A DNA stretch of 64,000 bases from Actinostola sp. cb2023. Taxonomy: Eukaryota; Cnidaria; Anthozoa; Actiniaria; Actinostolidae. The notes under the pieces were generated by a model. The model was not told where the DNA came from. It saw nothing but the letters and a program-made list of their open reading frames with translations, and made no database searches. The stretch covers positions 62,001 to 126,000 of the forward strand of contig JAUJYZ010001011.1 of the NCBI GenBank assembly GCA_033675265.1, read 5' to 3'. Shown here one piece after another: positions 26,453-37,388 of this stretch (positions within the stretch are counted from its first letter, which is position 1; the number at the start of each line of letters is the position of its first letter). A program made the position numbers and the translations under genes.

Positions 26453-28485
26453 TTATCCGTGAAAATCTCTCCGGCAATGAAATTTGAGGGGGATGCGTGA
26501 TAAACTGTTCTTTAGATAGACTCCAGACCATAAGGCTTTAAGCTCAATAATAGCAGGTTTTAGGAATTCATTCAACTTTGGTTCGTGGCCCATCGATGGA
26601 ATTATTCCTACCACAATTACATTTTCCCACTTAAATCTTTCAGAGCGAGGTAAATTTAATAGTACAAGGTACAACACACCAACAGAATAGTCTTTTCTTC
26701 TTTTCATAGGCTGGAAAAAGTCAAAGTTCAACATGAGTCCATAATTCCTTGGAGCATCTAAGTAATCTTTTCCTTTATATTTCTTAAATGTTTTCCAAAG
26801 CTGGCCATCATGTATATCTGCCATTATTGTACCAGGACGTTGATTAATTCTCCATTCCTCACATTTTTCAGGAAATCCACTTTTTCTCAATAATTCCTCC
26901 AAAGGGTTAATTATGCCATTGTAGCAGTAATAGTGTAAAGGATAAAATTTCACGGAATTATTTTGGAGTGTAATTTTTCTTACGAGTGGGCTGCCACATG
27001 GTTGGATTCTTCCTCTTAAATAGGATGTGCTAGTGCAATGCTTTCCCACTTGATGACCATTTATATACGTTAGACATTCATCATATTTGTAGCATTTTGT
27101 ACACTTTGGACAAACAACAAACTTTGTAAAGTTATCCCTGTCTAAATTCATATATTGTCTTACCATATACAAAGAACAAGGAAATGCTGCTATTAGATCT
27201 GTAAGGAGATCATTTGAAATGTGAAGGTTTAGAGCCTTTAAGAATTGAAGGAAAAATCTTAACAACCATATAAGGCCATTGTCACTTAGATGACAGTAAC
27301 TTTGCCAAATTAGGAGAAAATATAGTGACCATTTCAACAGTGAATGAGCCAGGTGAAATCTTCTCCTCTTTGGTTTGGGCTCTGGCAAGGGAGGTGGTGT
27401 CTCAATATCTTGGTTGACTATGGCTTCAGGAACATCATCCCAAACTTCATCTATGTCTGAATCGCTGTATTCACTTTCCTCCTTGTTACTGCTATCTGTA
27501 TCTTCAAGGTCACTGTCTACATAAGTGACTCTTTCAGCCTGAAAATTACAGTAGAATATGTGCACCACATTAGTCAAGAATACCTGACGATAGTACTAAC
27601 TGATTTATGTTACCTTAATTGTATATATATACAGCAATATGCAGAAATTCTGATCCCTTTGACTAAAACACACATATATCAAAGACCTACCCCCCCCCCC
27701 CCCATCTCTCCCTCTCACTCTCTTTCCCTCTCACATTCTCTTTTCTGTACTACTCTCTCAAATTTCCTTTCTCTCTATTATACCTCTCTCAGCTCTCGTT
27801 CTTTTTCTCTCTCTCTCATTTATTCACTCTCTCTCTCTCTCTCTCTCTCATTCACACATTATTTTTCTCTCTCTTATCCCTTCGCTTTGTGAAAATCAAT
27901 TTTACAATGGTCCAGGCACCTTCCCTACCAGTCCACCCTCCCATGTCCTTTTTTTTTTAAGTTACGTGAATCCGATTCTCTGTTTCATCATTCTCGGGTT
28001 ATCATACTATTCGATATTAAAATTAACAATTAAAAGCTACTCTGATTACACGTAGTAATACTGATACGTATTGAAAAAGAATAAATAGGAATTATGGACT
28101 GAGTGAACACTTACTAATGTCTCTGAATTTGCTTCACATTGGGCTCCAGGTGTTTCTAATTCTCGATGTAGATAATCTGAAGTTTAAAACAGTGTCAGGT
28201 CAATAACTACTGTCCCCACGTGTACAGACGATCGAATAAGTAAGGGATTAATTATAAATACTCGAAATAAATAATTTAAATCATACCTTCTGATACCGAC
28301 GACGTTGATATATCGGCAGACTCGTCTTCAGACGATGACGATGTAGTATCTTCTGGAACTCTAACATTCCTACTAACAGCTGTGGCATACGGAGAGAACA
28401 AGTTCATATGGCGTCTATAAGTTGATTCGGAAACCTTCTCATTGCAGTGATGACAATACATATACCCAGAAGGAATATAATCCAT
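26453..28485 (-). pseudogene. Truncated tnp2-family (animal EnSpm-like) transposase
   Basis: Three exons with GT-AG borders and matching phases: 28287-28485, 28115-28176 and 26453-27538, giving 448 codons. Exon one carries a CHHC..RRH zinc-like motif; then comes an acidic Ser-rich region; then a CPKCTKC cysteine cluster; then the core with LNFDFFQPMK, YSVGVLYLVLLNLPRSERFK and VIVVGIIPSMGHEPK, typical of Transposase_21/tnp2 proteins. The frame ends shortly after the LWSGVYLKN block, where related proteins, as I recall them, continue for several hundred residues; the stop lies where the coding DNA runs into the palindromic arm. It is therefore probably non-functional as a transposase. Confidence 0.78.
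27682..27888. repeat. C-run and (CT)n simple repeat in transposase intron
   Basis: A 14-C run followed by about 190 bp of CT-rich DNA including a pure TC run, in the intron 27539-28114. Confidence 0.9.
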
Positions 28486-29104
28486 AGTGACTTGTTACAA
28501 AACTTCGCTATACATTCTATAATGTTAATACCAGGAGGTACCCAAAACAACGAAAAAGAATGCTCTGTTAGCAGTTACGCGGCTCAACTAACTTGATTGC
28601 TCAATTCCATCAGCTAAGAAGTATCATTCTTTTTAGCGTAATTTCCGGTTATAATTGCGTAAAATAAGCAACCAAACAGATGATTTACATTGGTATTTCC
28701 GCTTATTATCATTGACGCGGTTGTCAAGGACGCACAAACGGATATATATTTATCTACTGATAATAAGAAGCTAAGACTACAGTTATTACTGCATGGCTAG
28801 CCTAAAGATTTTTCCCAATAAAAATATACGTTGTGTTGGCTTTACTTTGTGGGACAACTGAATCTAATCTATAACCCATACTTCATTCTAATTTATTCCG
28901 GCTTCAATTCTTTTCTCTAGATCTCTTTAGTTGGGTAGAATCCTTTATCATTTATTCTAGCGATCCAATCCTACACGAGCTTACATGGTGAGATTAATTT
29001 AAATTTTACAAATACTGATAGTCTTTGGGTGAGGAGTGATTATCACATAAAACAATCTGTGTCATGTAGGTTTTGGTACAAACGCTTCCAACTCCATCAA
29101 AGAA

Positions 29105-29150
29105 AGCCTAATGAGATATTGCTATTAAAATAGCAATATCTCATTAGGCT
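29105..29150. repeat. Perfect hairpin
   Basis: AGCCTAATGAGATATTGC and its complement with 22-bp arms and a 2-bp spacer. It may be a cruciform or a hairpin RNA stem. Flanked by inverted AAGTATGGGTTAT copies at 28868 and 29157. Confidence 0.85.
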
Positions 29151-29334
29151 AACGTTCAAGTATGGGTTATATATATATTATAGACTTGTTTTAGTTGTTC
29201 CACAATGTACCTTTGCTTACCTTTAATGACGTATTAAAGAATAATAAATCCAAATTCATCTTTACATACATTTATCACCGATAATGAAATGATATTAAAC
29301 CCCAGTGATCCTTTACACACCATGAATATAATAC

Positions 29335-29614
29335 TGTTAAACATGATTAAAGGTTAAGGTGCATTTACGTTACTTTATCGCATCATTAAAGACAAGTAAA
29401 CGCGAGGTCCATTTAATCATCTTTAATTTTTGATTAAAGGTGTATAAGATGCCTTTAAAAAGTTTACTCTCCTGTGTTAAACATGATTAAAGGTTAAGGT
29501 GCATTTACGTTACTTTATCGCATCATTAAAGACAAGTAAACGCGAGGTCCATTTAATCATCTTTAATTTTTGATTAAAGGTGTATAAGATGCCTTTAAAA
29601 AGTTTACTCTCCTG
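29335..29614. repeat. Identical 140-bp tandem duplication
   Basis: Two copies in tandem, start to start 140 bp, each running from TGTTAAACATGATTAAAGG to AAAAGTTTACTCTCC. I find no differences between them. Confidence 0.95.
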
Positions 29615-29642
29615 AATAAAGGAGTGTAAATATATTTTTTCG

Positions 29643-30117
29643 CCCTGTGAGGGCATATATCCTAAACATAAATGGGTAAACAAATAAAAACGTTTGTATA
29701 TGACTTTGCTGGACAGTACGGTCTTATGATTTTGCACAGCTGTACCTGTATGAGTGTATACTTATAATATATAATGTATCTTTATTTATTCACGGTAGGT
29801 CCTTCAGGCTTACAATAATAACTACTGATTACAATACTAATGACCGACTTCGCAAGCATGGGAAGCATATCCTAATGCGACACCAGCACTTGAATCTCTA
29901 GCTACTGATCTCTTTCAGCAGCTCCAAATTGAATCTGAAATCTTCCGAAAGCTTGTGGTATTGACCATGGTTCTTTTTTGTAAGCACAACAGGTCAATGT
30001 AGAAACTCCCTCCAACACATGTACAGGTACAGTATAAAATCATAAGATCGTACTGCGCGGCAAAGTCATATATACAAATGTTTTTTATTTGTTTACCCAT
30101 TTATGTTTAGGATGCCC
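29643..30117. repeat. Inverted repeat with about 105-bp arms
   Basis: 29643-29755 and 30015-30117 are inverted homologues (for example TTATGTTTAGGATGCCC against GGGCATATATCCTAAACATAA, with small indels). Confidence 0.75.
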
Positions 30118-31059
30118 TTCTACAACATGTTCGGAGAACCGGTATACCATTTGAAGCTGGAGTTTGGACAGTAATTAATATATAAGCGATCAGACTGAAC
30201 ATGATATTCCATCGCTGGAGAGATTTTCATGGATTAAAAATGACGAGGATTCAAGGACACCAGTTTGGATGTCAATCTCCGAGATTTCCCAAGTGTGCGT
30301 GTGGCTGTAAAGCGGGATGCACGACTAGATGCGCAAATATGCCAAGGCACGTGTGAGTTGCACACTCCTCTGCAACTGCAAATGTAACATTGAAAATGTA
30401 ATCGAAAATGGCTAATCTCGGCTGAACCCGAATCTATCATTTTGAAAAGGTGTGCTTTAAAATCCCTCTAGGAGTAGAAAGTATATATTTCTGTAAGCTT
30501 GCAAGGCTTTATGTACGATTATCTTTGATTGTTTTCCAGTCTTGTGCTGTTTAATTCTAGAAAAAAGTCAATAACCTAAAATGGCCGAGTGGAGCCTGGG
30601 TACTAGCATTCAAGCCAATAGTGTAGAAACAAGTCTGGATCAATTTTTCCAGGTTTTCTTTTGGATAATTATTTATCATGACTCAATTAACTAAATACTA
30701 CTTAAACTTCTCACTATTTTATCGATTTTAACCTCCAGGCGAAGGAAGAGTACGTTATGACACAGGAAGCCCAAACAACGATTTTTCACAAAAATTAACT
30801 GCCCATAAATTGTTAATTAGAAAGAGTTTCGGTGGGCACCCCTTCTAATATTGATTATATAGGTCTAAACAACATTTGTACAAAGTATGGTGCTTTTGTA
30901 CGTTCTGTCACGATTTGGCCCAATTTTTGCGCTAAGCCACCTGACTAATACAGCATTAGCCATTCATATCGCATCGGCCAATGAGCGTTTTCGTTTTAGG
31001 TCACATGTTGGTTTATTGAAACCCAGGATAGAACAACGAACTTAATTATATGCACTGAA

Positions 31060-31340
31060 GTGGGCAGGGCTTTGAAGCCGTGGGAATTTGCGGGGTAAAG
31101 CGTTGCTGATTGGCTAAATGTTTCGTACCTGGAAATCGCTTCCAGATACGATATTTATGCAAATGAGTAGTAACTGTATCTGCATGTGCAGGTACGAAAC
31201 ATTTAGCCAATCAGCAACGCTTTACCCCACATGTTCCCACGGCTTCAAAGCCCTGTCCACTTGCAATTCCAGATACAGTTACTACTCATTCGCATAAATA
31301 TCGTATCTGGAAGCGATATTCAGGTACGAAACATTTAGCC
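31060..31340. repeat. Nested inverted repeats
   Basis: AAGCGTTGCTGATTGGCTAAATGTTTCGTACCTG is present on both strands (31098, 31190), as are AGTAACTGTATCT and CGATATTTATGC blocks. The compound palindromic layout suggests a MITE inserted in or rearranged with itself. Confidence 0.65.
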
Positions 31341-31693
31341 AAAGAGCAAGAACGTCTTACTCCGTAAATTCCAAAAAATAATATCAACACTTGCATTATC
31401 AAATGTTTGTTACTCTAACCTTCAAAATGTTCCCAACGTCGGTGACAAACGAGAACGTCCTGTGGCCTATGTGAGAAACAAATAATACAATTCCAATAAT
31501 TGTTAGTAACAGATAAAGAGGGAAATTAATAAAATTACAGCACAAATAACCCATAGAACCAACACCTTTATTATCTATTTCGTTCTGTAATCCTTTCTTA
31601 TTTAAAGGAAACATTGATGGTACAGTTGTTTCATTATTCGATAACTAGTCAGTTGCTCTGCAATTTTATCACTATCATTACAATTTTGTCTTT
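31341..31693. other. Gene-free interval
   Basis: A 71-codon ORF with one hydrophobic stretch (31399-31614, minus) is present but has no supporting features. Nothing else is recognised. Confidence 0.35.
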
Positions 31694-32044
31694 CTAACTA
31701 AAGGTTTCGAGGTCAAAAGATCTTACAATCTCGTCAAATTCATCATCTGAAAAATCGAATTCCTCCTCTCCCTTTACACTAGACTGCTGAGCAATCACTG
31801 CACTTGTACCTGGTGCGCTTGATATAGTAGTTACTGCCGGTGGTGGTGCGATGCATTTAGACACGGCCTTTCTTTTGTTCTTTCTCTGCTTTTTCATTGG
31901 TGAACAAATCTGAGGAAACATGTCCCGTTCGCCCTCTTATCATCTTCTCTTCGTGTTTACTTCTTTAACAGATTTGAGAGCCTCTTTCGAGGAAAGAGGC
32001 ACTCTAAACTTCTTAGCTGGAGAACTTGAAGATCCATCCGCCAT
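31694..32044 (-). CDS. Small hypothetical acidic protein (two-exon model)
   Basis: Not recognised. An ATG at 32044 opens MADGSSSSPAKKFRVPLSSK; the same frame meets TGA TAA 35 codons on. Removing a 51-bp GT-AG candidate intron (about 31910-31960, ending TTTCCTCAG) joins it in frame to a lysine-rich segment (KKQRKNKRKAVSK) and an acidic C-terminus (EEEFDFSDDEFDEI). The product would be about 99 residues. The alternative is a 75-residue ORF starting at 31921. It could belong to a mobile element. The intron is inference only. Confidence 0.3.
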
Positions 32045-34287
32045 CACATATGCTGATGAGTGATGAGCTGAGTCGCAATGCCAGACTTGCAATTTCATGT
32101 GGAATTCTCACCTCGCAACCAAAAAGCACGCAAAATTAAACCACCATTGTTTTATTAAAAAGCCTCTGCGATGTGACATTGTTCATGGCACTCGGATCTA
32201 GAAATACCCTGGTTCCAGAGTCTCGAAGTCCGAAGGACGAGAGAGAGCGAGTCCGAAGGACGAGTCCGCTACTTTTCCTCTCCTCCCCAGGCTCGCCCCC
32301 CAATAGTAGCCTCTGGAATCAGGGTAATCTAGAAACCGTGTCCAACACAATTTCTCGGATTAGAAATATTATATAAAAACGCGCGTAACATTACAGAGCA
32401 TTAGAATCTGGCGGTAGGTTTTTGATTGACACAATTTCCAAGGGATTCAGAGGGTTTTTGTGTGTAGCGTATGTCACGCTCTCCTATATCTCTTCAGAGA
32501 TTTCAGCTCGATCGATTTTGAAGAAACGGAAAATGACGCGGTCAAATACATTTATTTTTGCTTGAATTTCCAGCCCATTCATTCCTTACATATTCGTCTT
32601 TTCTGTTGGTAGATGTTATGCCACGATTTACAACCATTTTCTATATTTAGTAATCAAGTAGTTTTTGTAGTCTTAGCCGCTTTGTTTTGGTAATGGTAAT
32701 ATGTAAATAATTATTATTGTATTTATTGTAAGCTTGAGTTTTTCAAATATTTATATATTTGCTATTCAAGAATATTTTTTTTTTTAATAAACTTTATAAG
32801 TGGTCGGTTTTAGCAGAGGCGGAACCGACCCGAACATTGTAGTTATTACTTACCTGACATTGTTGTGCTGAACATTAATAGTTTTAGCCTTTTTAATACT
32901 TATTGACGTTTGCAATTAGGTGAGACGTATAACGCACATAGAATTAGACGGGGAGCTGAGTCCGGAAAATGGGGGTTTCGTTCAACCCACACCACAGTAA
33001 AGGTTTGACACCAGATTATGGTAGAATAGAACCTCCTGAACAATGTCAGGTAGTTAGTAGAGTTGAAAAGTGGTATCAGTTTCGAGTTAAGGCGACTTTT
33101 TGTTGCGTGATTGGCAGTTTAGCATGGAAACGAGGCTCTTCAAGTAGTCACCTGTTTGAAGGCTAATTCTTTATTATCATAGCCGTAAATGTCTTCCAAT
33201 ACAACTTATCTTCACAATGTTGTGTAGTGCCACTAAGTGCCACATAAAATTGGTCACGTGACAAGTCACGTGGTTCGATAATCACGTTTTAATTGGTGAA
33301 AAACAAAATATGGTTTTCTTGACCGATACTTATAGTCCCGTCAACGAATGACTTAGGTTGGAAAAAAATGTTAACAGAGCTTTCTCACCTGAAATATGTT
33401 TATTAGTGTAATATCACTGCACACAAAAAAAAACACCCGAAACCAGAAATAGGAACCCTCGTTTTCGACCCATGGAAAAACCTCGCTTTCAGGTCAAATC
33501 GAAGATGGCCACCATTATACAGTCTCGTCTCCAAACGCGCTTAAATTTGGAAATAAGTAAGTCAGAGACATATATGAAGTGTTAATTCCAGCTAATTTGA
33601 GCATGACCTTTCGTTTGGTGCTACTTTTGAGCTCGCTAGAGGTCAAGGTCATGCGTTAAGGTCAAGATCAAGGTCAAAGAAATATATAAAACATATGTAC
33701 TTGCACTTTGTTGACGTATAATTAATTGGATATCCAAACCTGTGGGAGCTTGACAAGAAGTGCACTTCCGAGTGTGAAGATTGACAAAGTTACCTGAATT
33801 GTGGGCCTGGGAATGAGTTTTGAGTCAGCGGTTATTTTCGCGCCATTGAACGCTAGAGACAAGTTGATTCAGGTGAGTGATCTTGATCTTAATCTATACA
33901 TTTCTTAATTAATCGATGAATTAACCTAATAGGATAAAATACTTACCATACTATTTGCAATTGTACATCTACGCTGAAGCAGCTTTTTTTTAGCAAACTT
34001 AGACTAAGTGATTCAGATTATTTTCAATTGATATTCAATCTTGCACAAAACGCAATCACAAAACTATGATAAAACACGGTAAAAAGCACAGAACATTTTA
34101 CGTTTCTCTAGTAAAAAAAACTAGTTCCTTCTTTGACTATTTAAAGAATAAACTTTTCTAAAGGTTACAAGTGATTATCCATTCACTCAAATCGTTTTGC
34201 ATTCACTGCAAGCAAAACAGAAGAATTAGGTGAAGACTCTGCGCCTCTGCTGTCTATGTCAAAACTGCTTCTGGGGAGCGAATCGAG
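32045..34287. other. Gene-free interval
   Basis: Contains a MITE-like palindrome at 32208-32328 (CCTGGTTCCAGAGTCT / AGCCTCTGGAATCAGGG) and clustered AAGGTCA hexamers at about 33640-33680. No gene recognised. Confidence 0.45.
32208..32328. mobile_element. CCCTGGTTCCAGAG palindromic element
   Basis: Inverted ends CCCTGGTTCCAGAG and CTCTGGAATCAGGG around an internal duplication of GAGTCCGAAGGACGAG. A related end fragment lies at 23491, just after sulfotransferase C. Confidence 0.6.
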
Positions 34288-34656
34288 ATGGATCCACAGC
34301 ACCTCTACCAGCGTCTTATTCTAATGGGTGTTGGTGATATCCCTCTTCCCGATCTCCTCCAATATGAGCTGTGCTCTTTACCCGCATCTCTCTTCGACAA
34401 TCATATGTGCATGCGGACTGGGGACAAAGCCGAGCTCATCCATGATCATATCCTAAAGCTTGTCCCTGATGTTAAGAGAGCTGGTCAACCTAGGCCATGG
34501 TTGATCAGATCGAGTAGGGGAATTCCCCACAGCCTGTCTTATGACCTTGTAGAGTATCTCTTAATTAGCGAGTGTTGTTTATCAAGTGGATCGCCACAGG
34601 AAGTTCTGTTTGGGTTATGTCTCACCAGCTTTTCATTAGAAAGTGCTCATTCGTAG
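34288..34656 (+). CDS. Uncharacterised 122-residue protein
   Basis: Starts MDPQHLYQRLILMGVGD and contains YELCSLPASLFDNH. A block of the form LxQRL...YELCSxPxxLFD is, from memory, the start of a multicopy invertebrate protein family often found near mobile DNA. That assignment is weak. The C-terminal third has no obvious continuation, so this may be a decayed or partial copy. No intron evidence is seen. It could equally be a chance ORF. Confidence 0.35.
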   Translation: MDPQHLYQRLILMGVGDIPLPDLLQYELCSLPASLFDNHMCMRTGDKAELIHDHILKLVPDVKRAGQPRPWLIRSSRGIPHSLSYDLVEYLLISECCLSSGSPQEVLFGLCLTSFSLESAHS

Positions 34657-36395
34657 AATTTACCATGTAAACATTTATAGTATTAGTCAACAAATTGTAC
34701 AAGTATCGATATGATCTAATCGAGTTAGTACATCTAATGCCGCACCCTGTAAACACTCAACCATGAAATGAGACAAACACTTGAGAGTGAGAATTCTCGA
34801 AGTGTTGGTTGAGTATAAATAGGGTACTAGTTGGATGCACTAGGTAGATGGATTAAAGCAGAGCTGCACGGCATTAAAGACAAATACGTAAAGAACGGAA
34901 GACTTGATCATCTTGTAGTAAGGTATGCTTCCACAACCTTGAGATCCTAGTCGTACTTTAACATAGGTTTTTGGTTTTTATTTTAACAATGCAGTAAAAA
35001 GCAAAAATGTATCAAAATCATGCTGTTTTTATTGATAGACCGCCGTCGCCTCATCTCCATATGTAAAACAATGACCTTTTGTATAACATAAGTTCGATAT
35101 GCGGAAGTTGTAATTAAACACATTTTTCCTCGGTTCAAAGTACTTCCTTACAACATAACGTACATATAATTCGAAGTATCAAAGTAATTGAATATATGAC
35201 TGTGATTGTTCGCCTCTACGAACGTCCAAAAATCGCACGCTTTAACTCTTCTCATCAAAATATTTCCGCAAAATTTAGCCAATAAACTTTCCTTCATTTT
35301 TTGATATATAATACGCAGCACCGATTTCAAATTAAAAATCTCAAATAAAACATGGCACCATGCTCGTTTTCGATTGATATATTTTGAAAAAACTTCAGTT
35401 ATACACTTCAAATATTTAACGATTTCCAATGGTCTCCAATGTGCGCGAGCTCGCGCGAGCTTCAGAATCGTGCGCAGTAGAGCGTGCGCAATGCAAAACA
35501 AGGACTAAATTACCTATTATTTTGAGAATTTTAAAAACGCGGTCCCATATCAGAGCCACAAGAAAGCACTGCCGAGTCATCCAATAAAACCAGGAATGCT
35601 GAGTCACAACGAAAGTTTAACCCGATCATATCACAATCATATTTACCATGATTCAACGTCAGTTTTGAGTTGATCCAAACCGAAATTACAGTAATTTGTG
35701 TGGGGAAATTATATATTCAACTGGCCATATCTCAGCTGCTATTTAACCGATTGCTCTCAAATTTGGCATGTAGTATTCTTTATTGATGTTCTTTCGAAAT
35801 CGGGGATCAAAAGTTGATAAAGCGAAAATTATATTTTTATGACGTCATCACTTCGGTACTCTATTCCCCCGCAGGCGATTCACTCTAGTGGTAAACACTA
35901 AAAATCGGGTTCTTTTTAGAACCAGAATCAGCTGAAATAAAATGCATGGCAAAAACGTTTTCTTTCTCATTAATTGTCGTAAATTAGGATAATAATAATA
36001 ATAATGTAAGCTATAAAATGAAATGTTTAGATCAGTGTAAATCGCTTGGATCCATGTTATAAGCGCTAGCTAATTAGTTTACTTTTGTATAATTAATGGC
36101 TGAAAGAATAATGAGTTATTAGCTTAGCCAAACTAGAAGTTTGAGACTTTAATAAAGTTTAAATAAAATAAAATAGCTGAATAAATTAGTGGTACCCGAA
36201 AAGCGCATTTTAAAATAAAAATGAAACCATCATAAAGTTTCAAGATTTCGTCTAGTAGTCAGTCACAAGACTAAAACTTAGCAATAATTTAACTATAACA
36301 TATTCCCAACTAAAGTAAATGAGATTTATGATTCTACTATTTATCATTTTAGCTTTCTGTAGTGTTGTAACGAGCAGCTTATCGGCGTGGAACTG
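34657..36395. other. Gene-free interval
   Basis: Holds the dispersed repeat at 35672-35865 and a CGCGAGCTCGCGCGAGC palindrome at about 35446. No gene recognised; short ORFs at 35148-35607 lack support. Confidence 0.45.
35672..35865. repeat. Dispersed repeat, copy 2
   Basis: About 194 bp, same orientation as 4912-5105, and ending with the same TTCGGTACTCTAT sequence. Confidence 0.85.
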
Positions 36396-37388
36396 TCAGT
36401 TTATCTCGCATTGTAAAGTCACATTGATCACTCCAACAACGGCTGCACTATTGACGTTGTTTCCAGTAGAAACTTGCCTCATGTTGTACTTTTGAGAGAC
36501 TCTTTTGTGTCTGCAGACAATCTTCCATAACTCTTTCCTGAAATCCTTCATTCTCCAGACATAAATCAATATATTCCACAAGGAATTGGAATACATAAGA
36601 AAGGTTACAATGGCGTGGAATTGGAGCGGAAACAGCGACTCAGAGCATGATTCACAAATGAAGTGAACAACAAAACTGACGGTTATAGGAGTCCATGTAA
36701 TAACTGACACCATTATCACAATGAAATAAGTGACAGTCAGTTTTTTCGTTTCTATGTTATGACGAGATCGTTGGACATTTTTTTTACTGGAAACAATCTT
36801 GAACCAGATGGCCACATAAGCCAGGGCTATGATGGAGATGTCAGTGATTCCACAAACTATCAATAAATGACCAGTAATGATTTGCGCTGTTTCGTCGTTT
36901 GGGTACACCACTTTCAAAATAATAGTGAGACTTGGGACCAACAGAGACAGAAGCCAAAAGCCACCAATGAAGATTCGATAGGTTCTGTTCTGGATTAAAC
37001 GTTGCTTGAACGGCCAATAGACCACGTAGAACCTCTCGATAGCAATAGCGGCAAGAAAGTTCAGCGATGCCAATCCAGAGAAAATATCAATCCAAATGTG
37101 CACTACATCGAAGTCATTCAGCCTTTTCTTCTCAGTCCTCTCGTAGACAACTACCACAGCAAATGCTGCAGCAATTCCTGTAATCAAGTCAGCGACAGTC
37201 AAGGAAATGAGAAAATAGCTTGATTTTTTGGACCGCAGTGTTGGTCTCCAAAATACCAGAAGTGCCAAAAAATTGCAACAGAGAATCAGGAAAGATTCAA
37301 TGAAGAAAATACTCGTCCAACTTGCTCTCTCTGCGGTCGTTCGGCTGTAAAATAGCGAGAGACCGAAGGTGATCCTAGTTAACTTCAT
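36396..37388 (-). CDS. Class A (rhodopsin-like) GPCR, intronless
   Basis: 330 residues with seven hydrophobic helices at about 26-47, 58-82, 96-118, 139-160, 171-197, 216-243 and 254-277. Class A signatures: Asn39 in helix 1, LTVADLITG in helix 2 (Asp67), ERF after helix 3 in the place of DRY, TWTP in helix 6, and NSLWNILIY in helix 7 in place of NPxxY; then a helix-8-like RKELWKI. It lacks the conserved helix-3 Cys and an extracellular loop 2 Cys, so the usual disulfide is missing; Cys245 and Cys248 lie near extracellular loop 3. Single-exon receptors of this kind are abundant in cnidarians. The ligand is unknown. The ATG at 37388 is the first in frame. Confidence 0.88.
   Translation of the reverse strand: MKLTRITFGLSLFYSRTTAERASWTSIFFIESFLILCCNFLALLVFWRPTLRSKKSSYFLISLTVADLITGIAAAFAVVVVYERTEKKRLNDFDVVHIWIDIFSGLASLNFLAAIAIERFYVVYWPFKQRLIQNRTYRIFIGGFWLLSLLVPSLTIILKVVYPNDETAQIITGHLLIVCGITDISIIALAYVAIWFKIVSSKKNVQRSRHNIETKKLTVTYFIVIMVSVITWTPITVSFVVHFICESCSESLFPLQFHAIVTFLMYSNSLWNILIYVWRMKDFRKELWKIVCRHKRVSQKYNMRQVSTGNNVNSAAVVGVINVTLQCEIN

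Larger units (their letters stand above)
28486..30204. other. Repeat-filled interior of the 5.5-kb transposon
   Basis: No gene seen. It includes a perfect 22-bp-arm hairpin at 29105-29150, a perfect 140-bp tandem pair at 29335-29614, and a long inverted repeat at 29643-30117. Confidence 0.6.
25436..30947. mobile_element. Palindrome-ended transposon with truncated tnp2-like transposase
   Basis: 5.5 kb. Inverted arms of about 600-700 bp (25436-26035 plus 26386-26500, and 30205-30947) begin TAGTCAGGTGGCTTAG. The flanks show a 3-bp ATA repeat (25433-25435, 30948-30950), also readable as a TA duplication. The ends do not start with CACTA, unlike typical EnSpm, so the arms may belong to a host element that captured the transposase. 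Confidence 0.7.

Noticed and set aside
26453..28485. Functional autonomous EnSpm transposon
   Set aside because: The transposase stops early, near the LWSGV block, and the ends are not CACTA.
33640..33680. Cluster of AAGGTCA-like half sites as a nuclear-receptor enhancer
   Set aside because: Simple degenerate direct repeat with no nearby promoter; binding cannot be argued from this alone.
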